Shown here one piece after another: positions 1-10,175 of a DNA stretch of 64,000 nt. A program made the position numbers and the translations under genes. Every line of letters starts with the position of its first letter. Positions within the stretch are counted from its first letter, which is position 1. The DNA comes from Adineta vaga (Eukaryota; Rotifera), in the NCBI GenBank assembly GCA_021613535.1, contig CP075493.1:12648001-12712000 (forward strand). The letters are read 5' to 3'. The notes beneath the pieces were generated by a model that saw nothing but the letters and a program-made list of their open reading frames with translations, had not been told where the DNA came from and did not search any database.

Positions 1-44
1 CAGGTTCACGAATCCGACAACGAATCCTATATCTTCTTCGCTTA

Positions 45-77
45 TACCCTCACGCACACGCACACGCACACCCTCAA
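45..77. repeat. arm of GGGTGTG/CACACCC interspersed element
   Basis: A CA-rich run (CACGCACACGCACACG, then CACACCCTCAA) lies at the window edge. It is followed by AGGTGGCAACATTG, which also occurs, reverse complemented and slightly changed, inside the longer element at 1620-1748. This is probably one end of the same element family, with the partner arm outside the window. Confidence 0.5.
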
Positions 78-436
78 GTAGGTGGCAACATTGAAGTGCG
101 CAAAGATTATCTATGACTTTACAATTGTTAAATTTAATAAAACATCAACATATATTTGTGCTAGGACTAAAACATGTTGGAGCAATTGATCCAACTCTAT
201 ATATAAATAAATCAAAGTAATGTCGGATTAAGCGATATCAACATTTGTAAATATTCTTTTTGAAAACAAACCATTTAATAATTTATAGTTAACAAATAAA
301 ATTAGAATACAGACTTTTATGACTTTGTTTGAATACTATACGAATGAAGTTTTGATAAACTATTTTACCTGTTGAAATTTTAAAGCAAAAACTTATCACC
401 AAAAAAGATAAAAACTCACACTCGCAAAATGCTTCA

Positions 437-1181
437 TTACTCGATAGCTTGATCATTTTTTTTTAATTTCATTTCAAATTTATCCTGCCCACTGTATTTA
501 TTCGTTTTAACAAACCATTTTCCTTCAAATTGATGTTGACTTGAATTCCAAGAGAGTTGAATGATGACATTGTGTCCAAGATTCTGCCTGAGATCACCTG
601 TTCCCTTTCGATATGTCTTTATCAAGCCCATTCGATTTGTTTTTGTTGAATAGATACCTTCAATGGTATATTGGCCAATATCATCAGAGCCATTACCAAT
701 CACTTTCGACATTTCCGAATCGAATTTAAGTGAACATTGATATGGTCCATGCCATGAACTGTATTGATAATATTGACTTATCCAAAAACCAGATTCAAAT
801 TGATTTACATTTTGATATTCAATTTCAGTCGAAGGTAATTGAATATAGACTTCATTCGAATATTTTGGTTTTCCTTGTTTCGATATATAATAGAAACCGA
901 GAAAAAATAGAGCACATATAGAACTTATAGTAATATATTCTGTCGTTGTAGTTTCTTTTTGTGGACAGTTGTCACCTGTACACGTCTGTCCTGTACGGTA
1001 AAAATTAGCTATAAACAGAATATATTCATTTGATCATTTTAATTTCTTTCAAAATAGAAAAATTATACTTACTTCGTATACTTCGACTTCGGCTACTACT
1101 TCTAGAACCACCACCACCCTGACAATGAATAACAACGGTCAGAATTATGAAAGTGACTAGTATGCGCAGAATAAGATGCAT
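437..1181 (-). CDS. small single-pass membrane protein of unknown function
   Basis: Two exons, 1073-1181 and 437-1008, are joined by a 64-base GT-AG intron (donor GTAAGT) and read through in frame. The protein starts with a hydrophobic signal-like segment (MHLILRILVTFIILTVVIHC), followed by a Gly/Ser/Arg linker and a hydrophobic segment (ITISSICALFFLGFYYIS) that looks transmembrane. The C-terminal 120 residues form a Gly- and aromatic-rich, probably beta-rich domain with SSWHGPYQC, GNGSDDIGQYTIEG and FEGKWFV motifs. I do not recognise a named family. The start is the first Met before the signal-like segment. Function is unknown; membrane or secretory location is inferred. Confidence 0.65.
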
Positions 1182-1619
1182 TTTTTGTATTCTGTCCAAA
1201 TCAAAGACACATTGAAGACAGTTTATTTTATAGCGAGTGAATATTTCAAACGTACAGTATGGCTTAGAAGGTAGTTTTTATTTATTCGTTTTCATCATTA
1301 AGACTATACACATGGAAAGGAACGAAAAAATGATGAAATACAGCGTCGAACATCATAATTATTACTCATATTTGCATTAAAAACAAAACGAAAAATATAC
1401 GACGTTTCTCGTCAATTGCCGTTCGTCAATAAAATAACTAAATAAATGCGAATCAAAAAGGAAAGTACATATACGAATACAAACTAATTACTAAGAATGA
1501 ATCATTCTTTTCCATATATGTTTTAATAGGAATATGTACGGTAAATCGCAAGAATTATATAAGAATGTGTATTATCATACTTTTTTTCTAAATTAAAAAG
1601 AATTCTACTATTGTTATTA
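1182..1619. other. intergenic, no gene seen
   Basis: AT-rich spacer upstream of the small membrane protein gene. I see no reading frame or repeat that I can support, other than the element that begins at its far end. Confidence 0.5.
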
Positions 1620-1748
1620 TTTGAGGGTGTGGGTGTGAAGTGCAATGCTGCCACCTCTTTTGCTTTTTGAGTGTGTAGGTGAGAGTGTGAGTCTTATTCG
1701 TTAATATATACCTACCCTCACCCATATTGCCATACCCACACCCTCAAA
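1620..1748. repeat. inverted-repeat element with GAGGGTGTGGGTGTG ends
   Basis: The left end reads TTGAGGGTGTGGGTGTG and the right end CCCACACCCTCAA, its inverted complement, enclosing about 100 bases with further GTGTGTAGGTGAGAGTG and TACCCTCACCCA arms. Several such elements occur in this window, always outside intact coding sequence. This is the longest copy. It could be a non-autonomous terminal-inverted-repeat element or a telomere-like relic. Confidence 0.6.
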
Positions 1749-1950
1749 AAAAGAATACACAAATATATAAGTAGAAAACGTAATAATAAGAGATAGACAT
1801 CAGATTTGTCTCAAGTTAAAATAATCTTGTTTATTTATTTTGAAAAATACGTTTCAAAAAGAAAGAAAATCCTAATGATGTAAGTTGATACTTGGTCTCC
1901 ATCTTCCCATACTTAACTAACGTTTGCCTCATACGAATTGGGTTGTTCAC

Positions 1951-2328
1951 TTAAACTTTACGTACGATAGCTTGTTCGATTGCTCCCATTTCTTTTTCGT
2001 CATTCATATAAGCTCCTACCGTATTTCGTGAAATACTATCGAAACCGAGTGATCCATCCTTTTTTTGGGAGAATCGGCATAAGTTCGAGAATACCATTGC
2101 AATAATTGATTATGCTGTGTACCATCACTTGATTGAATACAATACTAGACCGGTTTTTCGTCCTCGACATTTACAGTTATGCGATGATAAACCAAAACGA
2201 CTTGAGATGGGATGTTGTTGTCTATTTCGATCGATTGCAATATACTTGCCATTCATTTGTCGACTGATTGGTGCAAAGCCACAGACACCAAGTGATAGGT
2301 CACGATCATTCTTTCCGAAAGGAAACAT
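1951..2328 (-). pseudogene. decayed paralogue of the gene at 34559-35038
   Basis: Reading the minus strand, the segment encoding SSHNCKCRGRKTGLVLY matches SSHNCKCPGRKTGLVLY of the intact gene. The nucleotide match continues on both sides, down to the C-terminal IVRKV. Against the intact copy it lacks roughly 75 bases after the GRKTGLVLY block and a shorter stretch further on, and it stops early. No intact frame spans it. This is a duplicated, broken copy of a family whose function I do not know. Confidence 0.75.
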
Positions 2329-2667
2329 ATTTTCTAAATTTTTGGAAAGATTTTGAAAGTTTTCCTACTGATATATACTGCATTCTCTTTTTTATTGGGT
2401 AGTTTCTTTCTCAATTTGCTGGATTTCTCCAATGTCGATATTGCGCAGTCAATATTGACAATGAGTGTTAAACTTCATATACACAATATCACCATATGTA
2501 TCAAAGTGAATTGTTTCTCTTTCTTTGATAAAATGTTTTTGCTTTAGTCTAATTTTTCCTACAACTATAGATATATAATTTTCATTTCCAAATGTGATTA
2601 TTTTTGATCCATTTTCAAGATGAGTATTCAAAATTTTTATCATTCTATTAGGTCTGAAAGTATTTCT
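2329..2667. other. short spacer between pseudogene and UNC-93-like gene
   Basis: A 64-codon open frame exists on the minus strand (2449-2643). It has no recognisable motif and lies directly beyond the stop codon of the neighbouring transporter gene. I see no reason to call it a gene. Confidence 0.4.
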
Positions 2668-4598
2668 CTAACTCATAGGATAATCAGTAGCTTGTACAGA
2701 TGTGTCCAGATCAATATCAGAGTCTTTAAATAAAATATCGAAGAACGCAAATGTACTGGAGATAACAGCAATGACTATGATGAGCAATTGATACTGAAGA
2801 CCAAGTGACGATGCATACATATAAGCAATTGCTGATGCAACACCCTGAAATTTATAAAAATTGATAGAATGATTTAATAAATACTAGGCGAGCAATACCT
2901 GAACTAATTGAAATATAGCAAACGCAGAAGCACTCGTTGCTTTATATCGACTAGCTAAGATATATGTAACTATAAAACATAAAGAAAGTTTTTCATAAAT
3001 TAAACTATATGTACAGATATGTAATAGACCTGAGTATTGAAACAACTATCACCAAAACCAACTATAAACGAACCAATAAAAGTAATAAGTTGACTGTTAG
3101 ATGAGCTATTACAAATAAATTATTTTCAAATATTGTGTTTTATTTCAATATGAAGTTTATTTACGTTAAATCAAAATAAGGTTGACGATCCGTTTCTTTT
3201 GCCGGTGCATCAAATGGATAATTAACAAATACTGAATAATAGAAAATTAGTTGTAAAATACAACCGATCAATATGATCAAAGAACGTTGAGATGGTGTTT
3301 TTGGTTTAGTAATAATTCCAAACAGACCACCACCTACATATAAATATCTTATCGGTCATTTCGTATCATCTTTCATCCATTTATAAACTTACCTAAAATT
3401 TCACCAATACCCATCACAACACCATGTAAACCAATCAATCGTTTTCGAATAGCTAAAAAGAGAAAAATCGTTTGAAACTCTTCCAATTAATATATATAAA
3501 TCAAAATCGAACCTCCATACTTAATATAATGACCAATACAAGTTGAATAAACAGTTTGAAAAAATGTTTGTGAAAAACCTTGAAAAAATTCATATTGATA
3601 TAGATGAGTTTTCGTCAATGTAAACCTGTATAAGCAAATGGAATCAATAGAAGAAGCATATTTCGAGTTTTCATCAATCGAAAAGCAATTTTCAATGTTT
3701 GAATAATATCATTTATTGTAGTTTTTTCGTCCGAATTAGATGACAATAAAGAATTTGCTTGACGTCGTCGTTCAATCAATCGACGCCAAATCAACAGAAC
3801 AAAAACGACAAGACCCACAACCGAAATAATAGAAAAAACAGCAAATAATGGATATCGTGTTGATCGAGTGATTATTTCAGTATCAATTGATAAATACATA
3901 TAGAGACTTCCCGGAAGAAGACTATGATCGAAACAATAGAAAGTCAACATTTCAAAATGAGAGATCAATCAAATGAAATCTACCTTGCTTGAAATAAAGC
4001 CCAGAAAATACCCGCATTACGACCAGCTGTTAATTCATTCGAATGAAATGCAAGATATGCACCTTCTGCTGTCCAAAGAATAGCTGCACCAATACCAAGT
4101 AAAATCGATACGAGATAAAATGACCAAACTCTTGGCGACAGAAATGAAATAACATATACACTGAAAATTAATCAGAAATTTTTTTGCAATACAAGATCAA
4201 AGTAGAAATACTGACAAATAAGTTGTTGCACCGATAAACATAGATAATGTTAGCCCCAAAATAGAAACAACAACTGGTGCAAATATATTCGCAACTGCTC
4301 CAAATGCATAAACAATGGCGAGACTATGATACAATTTATAATATTTATATACAAATGAATTTGACCATATAGTTTACCTAATGTAACCACTACCTTGAAA
4401 ATCTCTTCCATCAGATGTTTCATTTTTGAAACCTTCTAGTACACTTTGCTGATGGTTTCAAAAGAAAGCAATCGATCATTACTAATATTTATAGATTAAA
4501 AAAATATTTACCACCACCATTCCTGTAGCCTGAAATGCAGTAAATAAAATCATAAAGGCTAAACCAAGTAAAATAACATTAGTTAGATGACGATCCAT
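2668..4598 (-). CDS. UNC-93-like major facilitator membrane protein
   Basis: A multi-exon gene with introns of about 50-70 bases. The first exon (4512-4598) starts MDRHLTNVILLGLAFMILF. Following exons encode VLEGFKN, SGYISLAIVYAFGAVANIF, the diagnostic ILWTAEGAYL segment, LLPGSLYMY, then LLLIPFAYTGFSQTFF and GFGDSCFNTQ, and the protein ends DYPMS. About ten hydrophobic segments and the order of these motifs match the UNC-93 family (MFS fold), whose nematode member regulates a potassium channel. One junction (intron about 2970-3029) does not keep frame under GT-AG splicing, and another needs the weak donor GTCAGT. Either the exon model is slightly off or the gene carries a defect. Confidence 0.8.
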
Positions 4599-4776
4599 AA
4601 TTTATGGCAAATGAAATTGATGCAAAGTAATTCAATAATAACAACACTGTGACATGTTAAAAATATACTGTTTGATGAAAGATAAGAACGCAAAAAGATA
4701 ACAATATTCAGTTATATACTTTAAACTTCAATTAAAAAGACGACTAAAAGATTTTATTTCGAGAAAAAAAACATGA

Positions 4777-6426
4777 TTATGGATTGTTTTTCTTGTGAAT
4801 TAATGTTGTTATAAAATCAGGTGCTCTTGTTAATCCACCTCCAGCAGCGCCATATTGAATAAAAATATTTTTCAATGGTTCAATCCAATTAATTTGTCCA
4901 TATTGACTCACTTGCCGATTACAACCATAAACAAAAACGGGTTTGACTTGACAATCTTTTCCTAAAGCTTTTCTAACCGATGTAACTAAACCTGTTGCAA
5001 TCGTTCCATCATAGAATGATGTATATTTATCAGAAACATTCGGTGTAACACAAGCACCTGCTGTAAATCTCATTAGATATAAATCTTCTTTTTCATTAAT
5101 TGAAATCGGTTGTGTAGATAATTTCGTTGCATGATTTGTACCTCCACAAACAAGAACAGGTGGAAGTTGAAAACCTTTCGGTAAATAAACATGTGCTAAC
5201 ATTGAAACACCTCGTGCTGAAACGACATCAAATAATCGTTTATTATTTTGATTGAATATCTCTTGACTTCCTAATGATAAAATTAGACGAGAGAATTTTA
5301 TCGATTTTTCTTCACCTAATCGATTTTGGAATAAAGCAATTCCTCCTCCTCCATTATCATCATGATAAATCATTTTCAATGTTCCATCGATGACACTTGC
5401 ACCTTGTTTAATTAAATATTCATTTAAAATTTTCATAAAATCAGCAACTAAAACTCGATCATGAAGTTTTTCACCAAAAACTAAACCATTTGGAATAAAA
5501 CCATAACGATTTAAAATCGTTTTTTTCGATAAAATGTTTATATTTCGTCCTTCAGTAATTAAGTTCTTTTTCAATTCATCTAAATCATTAATTTCTTGTT
5601 TATTTCGTGCAATAATAATCGAGCCATGTTCTTCGAGAAGAAGTTTCTTATTTAAATTACCATCTAATTGATCGAAAAACTTTTCATTAATAAAACATTG
5701 TTTTGCAACATCATTCAAAAGATTTGGTCGATCATGAGTCATTGTAAATACCTGATATTTTGCTAAGAGTTTAAAACCACGATACCAATGTTCAGGATGT
5801 GATATCCATCCAATCCAATCAATAGTTCGCCAAGGAAATTCACCTGTTATACTAATTTCTTTGAAAGAAACATTATCAATAAAAAGACGTTTTAATTGAT
5901 CACGAAAAAAACTTGTTGGCTTATAATTTGTTGGTGCTTCGGTATGTGCATCTTGTTCTAAATGCCAAGCAGAACCATTTGCAATTGGAATTCTTTGAAA
6001 ATTATTTAAATAAATTAAATTTTTATTCTTATTTTCAACTAAATGAACAGCACTGATTAATGCTGGTGGACCTCCAACGACTAATGTTTCAACGGTTTGA
6101 TCTGTTCTATTGTGTTGATGATAATCTTTCAAAGATTTAATGTAAACAGGTGTTTTTAATGCATGTTTTTCTTTGATGTCATCAAGATTATCGCCAACTA
6201 GAAATTCATATTGAGAAAAATGCTTTTGAAATAAATCCAATTGTTGAATATCATTCGTTCGGAAAGGATGATGCATTCCAGAAATGAAATACTTCTTATG
6301 TTGTTCATTTGTATAGATACTAAATTCCTCATCATCTTCAATGATATCATTGTATCGTGTATGACATTTTTTTATTGTTATTGCAGTTATTCCAAATGCG
6401 CCGAGGTAAGTTAATCGACGATACAT
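4777..6426 (-). CDS. FAD-dependent oxidoreductase, DAO-like, intronless
   Basis: A single 549-residue open frame without introns. A short hydrophobic N-terminus (YLGAFGITAITIKK) may be a membrane anchor or targeting sequence. Near residue 120 is a dinucleotide-binding strand-turn-helix, ETLVVGGPPALISAVHLVE, in which the usual GxGxxG is altered to GGPPAL. The later VADFMKILNEYLIKQGASVIDG resembles the region of amine/amino-acid oxidase-type flavoproteins that builds the FAD pocket, and the C-terminal QYGAAGGGLTRAPDF is Gly-rich, as in FAD-binding C-termini. Substrate is unknown. Lack of introns and bacterial-type architecture make horizontal acquisition possible, but this is inference. The gene lies 178 bases upstream of the transporter gene on the same strand. 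Confidence 0.6.
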   Translation of the reverse strand: MYRRLTYLGAFGITAITIKKCHTRYNDIIEDDEEFSIYTNEQHKKYFISGMHHPFRTNDIQQLDLFQKHFSQYEFLVGDNLDDIKEKHALKTPVYIKSLKDYHQHNRTDQTVETLVVGGPPALISAVHLVENKNKNLIYLNNFQRIPIANGSAWHLEQDAHTEAPTNYKPTSFFRDQLKRLFIDNVSFKEISITGEFPWRTIDWIGWISHPEHWYRGFKLLAKYQVFTMTHDRPNLLNDVAKQCFINEKFFDQLDGNLNKKLLLEEHGSIIIARNKQEINDLDELKKNLITEGRNINILSKKTILNRYGFIPNGLVFGEKLHDRVLVADFMKILNEYLIKQGASVIDGTLKMIYHDDNGGGGIALFQNRLGEEKSIKFSRLILSLGSQEIFNQNNKRLFDVVSARGVSMLAHVYLPKGFQLPPVLVCGGTNHATKLSTQPISINEKEDLYLMRFTAGACVTPNVSDKYTSFYDGTIATGLVTSVRKALGKDCQVKPVFVYGCNRQVSQYGQINWIEPLKNIFIQYGAAGGGLTRAPDFITTLIHKKNNP

Positions 6427-6800
6427 GTTTAAGTTTATTTTTCACTACGTTTTATCAAAAATGGTAATATATTAAAATATGAAAGAAGTATGTTATCTTT
6501 TTTTTTCTTATTTATTTACCGATATATGAAGTAAGAGAGAGAGAGAGTGTGTGTTTCACAGTAAATAGAAAAGCTTGTCACATGGTTATACAGATTCATC
6601 TTTTCTTTTTTCTTTCTCTCGTGAATGTCGATGATATAAGCATATTTTATATTGTTTGTCAGTCATCGAACGTCCAGAATAAATTGATGCATTTTATCTT
6701 TTCCTTACACACCCCTTTAAACGATACAGTAGAGGTTATTGCGGACATTGAGAAACAACTGTTTTTTCTCGTTCTCATGATGCTTCTGAATTGGAGAGTA

Positions 6801-7097
6801 TAAAGTTATCAATTTGACCGAAGAAAACGATGAAATATCAAATTTATTCTTTCTCTTATTTTTAGTAACGATTCTTCTCGGTCATGAACTTGTCCATCGC
6901 ATGTATAAATACAGCTTATCCTCACTGAATACATCATTGAATAACATTCTTCGTTTAATGAACACATCTTCGTCCGAAGAGAGCAAGTAAGTTTTTCTGA
7001 TAATATTGTATACAAGAGATATTTATAAATTTATAATCTTAGACGTCAACATGGAATTCAAGAATTTGACAGACAAATTCACAAAGACGACATGTGA
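6801..7097 (+). CDS. possible small single-pass membrane protein
   Basis: One frame reads a hydrophobic helix (ISNLFFLLFLVTILLGHEL) and a hydrophilic Ser/Asn-rich tail (LNTSLNNILRLMNTSSSEES). A donor at 6989 (GTAAGT) and an acceptor near 7042 join it to a short last exon ending in TGA at 7095-7097. No ATG is visible in frame at its 5' end, so the start probably lies in an upstream exon I cannot place. The last exon overlaps the start of the methyltransferase in another frame. This is low confidence; it could be untranslated leader of the next gene. Confidence 0.3.
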
Positions 7098-7869
7098 AAT
7101 ACAGGTACAAATCGGATTTAATATTATTGTCTCATGAATATGATGTCAAATTTAGAAATGTTCAGATGTTGCGAAACTATTTGATGAAGTTTGGAAAGAA
7201 AATAAATACAAAGGTTTTAGTCATCGTACAGCAGGTGAAAATAAAACACCATTTTTGAATCAGTTCATTGGACAATTACCAATTGATGCTCGAGTTGTTG
7301 AACTCGGTGCTGGATCATTTGATCATGCTTTTCGAATGGCAAAAGAAAATAATATTATTAAAGAAGTTCTTGCTATTGAATATAGTCAAACAGCTGTTAA
7401 TGATGCAAAAGAACGAGCAACGCATCTTGATGAACATATTCGTTCACGTTTAACAATTCAATGTAATGATCTATTCAAATGTTTAAATCAAATGAAAGAA
7501 AATAGCCTTCAAGGTATTTATGCTAATTCAGTCTTTCATTTTCTTACAAAAGAACAACGTGAACAAGCTTATAAGCAATCATTTAAAATCTTATCTGCTG
7601 GTGGAGTTATTGGTGTTTCATTTAAATTTCAAGGTGATGCATTATTTAAATCAGGTGAATTTGTTGAACAAACTGATGCAGGAATTATTCTTTGTGATAA
7701 AATCGATCATATTAATCGTTTATTTGTTTCACCAACAGGTGTTGATGTTCTAGCAGATGAACTTCAATCAGTTGGATTCAATGTTGATTCAATTATTCGT
7801 TGGTCAGTTCCAAATTATAATATCGAAGGAGATAACGGATTATTTGTTGGATTCATAGCCAAACGTTAA
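7051..7869 (+). CDS. class I SAM-dependent methyltransferase
   Basis: Exon 1 (7051-7104, starting MEFKNLTDKF) joins exon 2 (7156-7869) in phase 0 across a 51-base GT-AG intron, giving about 255 residues. The S-adenosylmethionine site is clear: motif I VVELGAGSFDHAFRMA, then an acidic post-I strand (EVLAIEYSQ) and LQGIYANSVFHFL at the motif II position, followed by the gene's LSAGGVIGVSF strand. The substrate cannot be read from sequence; small-molecule or protein methylation are both possible. No signal peptide, so likely cytosolic. It runs toward the F-box gene at 8053, with a hairpin element between the two stop codons. Confidence 0.8.
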
Positions 7870-7975
7870 ATTTCAACTAACTGACATTTCATATGAACTT
7901 TAGATTGCTTCTTTAGAATCGTAGTGTAGATGATTTTTCATTAGAAATAAATAAAAAAAAAAAATTGAATCAATA

Positions 7976-8030
7976 TTAGGGTAGGTGTGAATGTCTCTTC
8001 TTCTACCTCACTCACACCCACACCCGCAAG
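7976..8030. repeat. short inverted-repeat element between convergent genes
   Basis: AGGGTAGGTGTGAATGT and CTCACTCACACCCACACCC are imperfect inverted complements separated by a short T/C-rich loop. It sits between the stop codons of two convergent genes (7869 and 8053). A transcript of either strand could fold it into a hairpin. Confidence 0.55.
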
Positions 8031-8052
8031 ATAAAAACATTTGATCTACAAA

Positions 8053-9756
8053 CTAATGAATCCATACCAAAACGTTGTTATCATTGAGTTTATACGTTAG
8101 GCATCCTGCTTGTTGTCTATCATTCAACCAAACTTCAACAGAATCTGTATTTTCACGTTCAATATATATTTTTATAAAGGATAAATGCTCGAATACATTG
8201 ATAAACTGTTGCACTATTTTGAATGAAGTTTTTCCATAAAAAATGAACTCTTTGAGTTTTGAACAATTTGCATATAATGAACCACTAAGTGATTGCCATG
8301 AAACACCGGTTAGCTGTGTTAATGAATTGATTTTTTCTAGACAAGTCGGAGAATAGCTACGTGCCACGTTTAATACGTCTGAAAAATAATCACATTCTAC
8401 TCGAATCGATATTTGAATTGAACGATATTTAAGTATATCACAAAATAAAGTAGGGTTGATTTTTTCAATAATATTCATCTTTTGAACTGATGAAATATTT
8501 AAAAATTCATTTAATTGTTCATACGTTACTTCATCATCTATTTTGTATACAGAAAGCGATTGAATAAAATTGAAATGTCGTTTGAAATCAAAAAGTTGTG
8601 TACTAATCGTATCTATATGTAGTTGTTGAACATTTATTGCACTTTGTGAGCTTGATGATATTCTGTTGTATGGTTGAAGATAGATTAGTTCCTTTTTGAT
8701 ACAAGGAAGTGTATAGAGAAATAATCGATAACCAGTGAGATAATCACTATTAACAAACCATTTCTTGTCTTTCAACCAATAATTAGACTTGAACGATTCG
8801 ATGAGATTTTCATATGGTTTGGGAACTAGTCTCTCATCAACAGCAAAAAAGAATCGAAACGTTTTCAATTGAGAAAGATAAGTGTTTATGACATGTTCCC
8901 ATTGATAACCAAAGATGTAATCATCTCTACCTAATTCACCTTCTAATTCTAAGTGATTCAATTGAGTTAAACATAATAATCGTTTGAATAAAAGTGGAAT
9001 GTTATCAAATCGAGAAATATCATGAAATTTTAAACAAGTTATTGTTTCAAATCTTTGTATTTTAAGATTATTAAAATCAAAAATAAAATTTCGAATAGCA
9101 ATTGATTTGATATTTCTTGAATATAAATTCAGCCAACTTAAATCATCATAACACATGAGTTTAAATTCATAATATTCGATTGTTGATTTATCATCGGATA
9201 TTGTTATATCTTTTCCAGTAAAAAATGACGAATCAATATTCCATGTAAATGATTTTAATGTTCGAATTTTAAATAATATGATACAACGAAGTAGATTTAA
9301 ACGTGCATTTGACATGTGAAATTGACAATTATATTTTCGAAGTGATAAGGATAAGTATTTCAATCGTTGAAAATTTGGTAATAAGAAAATAAAAGATCGT
9401 AATTGATTACTATCAGTACCAGTGAATGAAAATAGTTGTAATGTGGAATAATGTAAATGCATTGGATAGAATGATAAATATTGATCAATATCGATACATG
9501 AATATTGATTTGAACATAATCTTAATGATTTTATTTGAGAAATATTGATGGGTAATTGTTGAATAGAATGAAATTTCGATTTATCTCTCATAGTAGATAT
9601 ATCGAAAGAATATTGTTGATAGGAATATAATAAAGATTGAAAACGAGAATTAAGTTGTTGAAATGCATCAATTATATCAGAACAAGATAAATAATCGAAT
9701 ATGTTGAAGATTAATTCATTTGATAGTGTTTCGAAGTGTGATTTTGATGCGAACAT
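8053..9756 (-). CDS. F-box protein with leucine-rich C-terminal region
   Basis: A single-exon, 567-residue protein. Residues 9-50 (ETLSNELIFNIFDYLSCSDI and the following helix) form an F-box, the segment that binds Skp1 in SCF ubiquitin ligases. The rest is a long series of irregular leucine-rich, beta/alpha-type segments (for example LSLSLRKYN, LNHLELEGEL) that would form the substrate-recognition part. The segment YQWEHVINTYLSQLKTFRFF recurs in relic form at 32322-32484. This is one member of a large F-box family represented at least five times in the window. The substrate is unknown. Convergent with the upstream methyltransferase. Confidence 0.8.
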   Translation of the reverse strand: MFASKSHFETLSNELIFNIFDYLSCSDIIDAFQQLNSRFQSLLYSYQQYSFDISTMRDKSKFHSIQQLPINISQIKSLRLCSNQYSCIDIDQYLSFYPMHLHYSTLQLFSFTGTDSNQLRSFIFLLPNFQRLKYLSLSLRKYNCQFHMSNARLNLLRCIILFKIRTLKSFTWNIDSSFFTGKDITISDDKSTIEYYEFKLMCYDDLSWLNLYSRNIKSIAIRNFIFDFNNLKIQRFETITCLKFHDISRFDNIPLLFKRLLCLTQLNHLELEGELGRDDYIFGYQWEHVINTYLSQLKTFRFFFAVDERLVPKPYENLIESFKSNYWLKDKKWFVNSDYLTGYRLFLYTLPCIKKELIYLQPYNRISSSSQSAINVQQLHIDTISTQLFDFKRHFNFIQSLSVYKIDDEVTYEQLNEFLNISSVQKMNIIEKINPTLFCDILKYRSIQISIRVECDYFSDVLNVARSYSPTCLEKINSLTQLTGVSWQSLSGSLYANCSKLKEFIFYGKTSFKIVQQFINVFEHLSFIKIYIERENTDSVEVWLNDRQQAGCLTYKLNDNNVLVWIH

Positions 9757-10175
9757 CGTTTTGAAATGGAGAAGAATATGTGAAAATGTGTATTTGTATT
9801 GGATTTATATGAGTTGATAAGAATGAATGATATGGACTTCTTTTGGTTGATGATAAGAGAAACCAAAGTTGTATTTTTCCAGTTTAACTTGGAAAGTTGG
9901 AAAAATAGATTTTTTTATATCAAAGAAACATAATTTGAATTAGATAAGAATATTCTAATCGATTACTAAATGTTTGTTTTTATGTTCGAGTCTTGAACAA
10001 CCATAAAGTGACTAAACACAGAACGAAAAAAACAATTTTTCAAGGTTGCAATTGTTCTGTCACAGCATACTGAATAATCCGTTTAGAAGTACTATTTATT
10101 TTTGCTATAAGCACGTTGATTTCTCGCATTTTTTTTTCTTCACAGTAACGAAATTCACTGTAAAAAACTTGCAAT
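9757..10175. other. intergenic, probable shared 5' region of divergent genes
   Basis: AT-rich spacer between the starts of the F-box gene (minus) and the DUF3431-like gene (plus). No repeat or further reading frame is evident. Confidence 0.5.

Noticed and set aside
4777-6426. OSGIN-type identity for the FAD oxidoreductase
   Set aside because: A GSAWH word resembles OSGIN proteins, but the nucleotide-binding motif and the rest of the layout do not follow that family closely enough.
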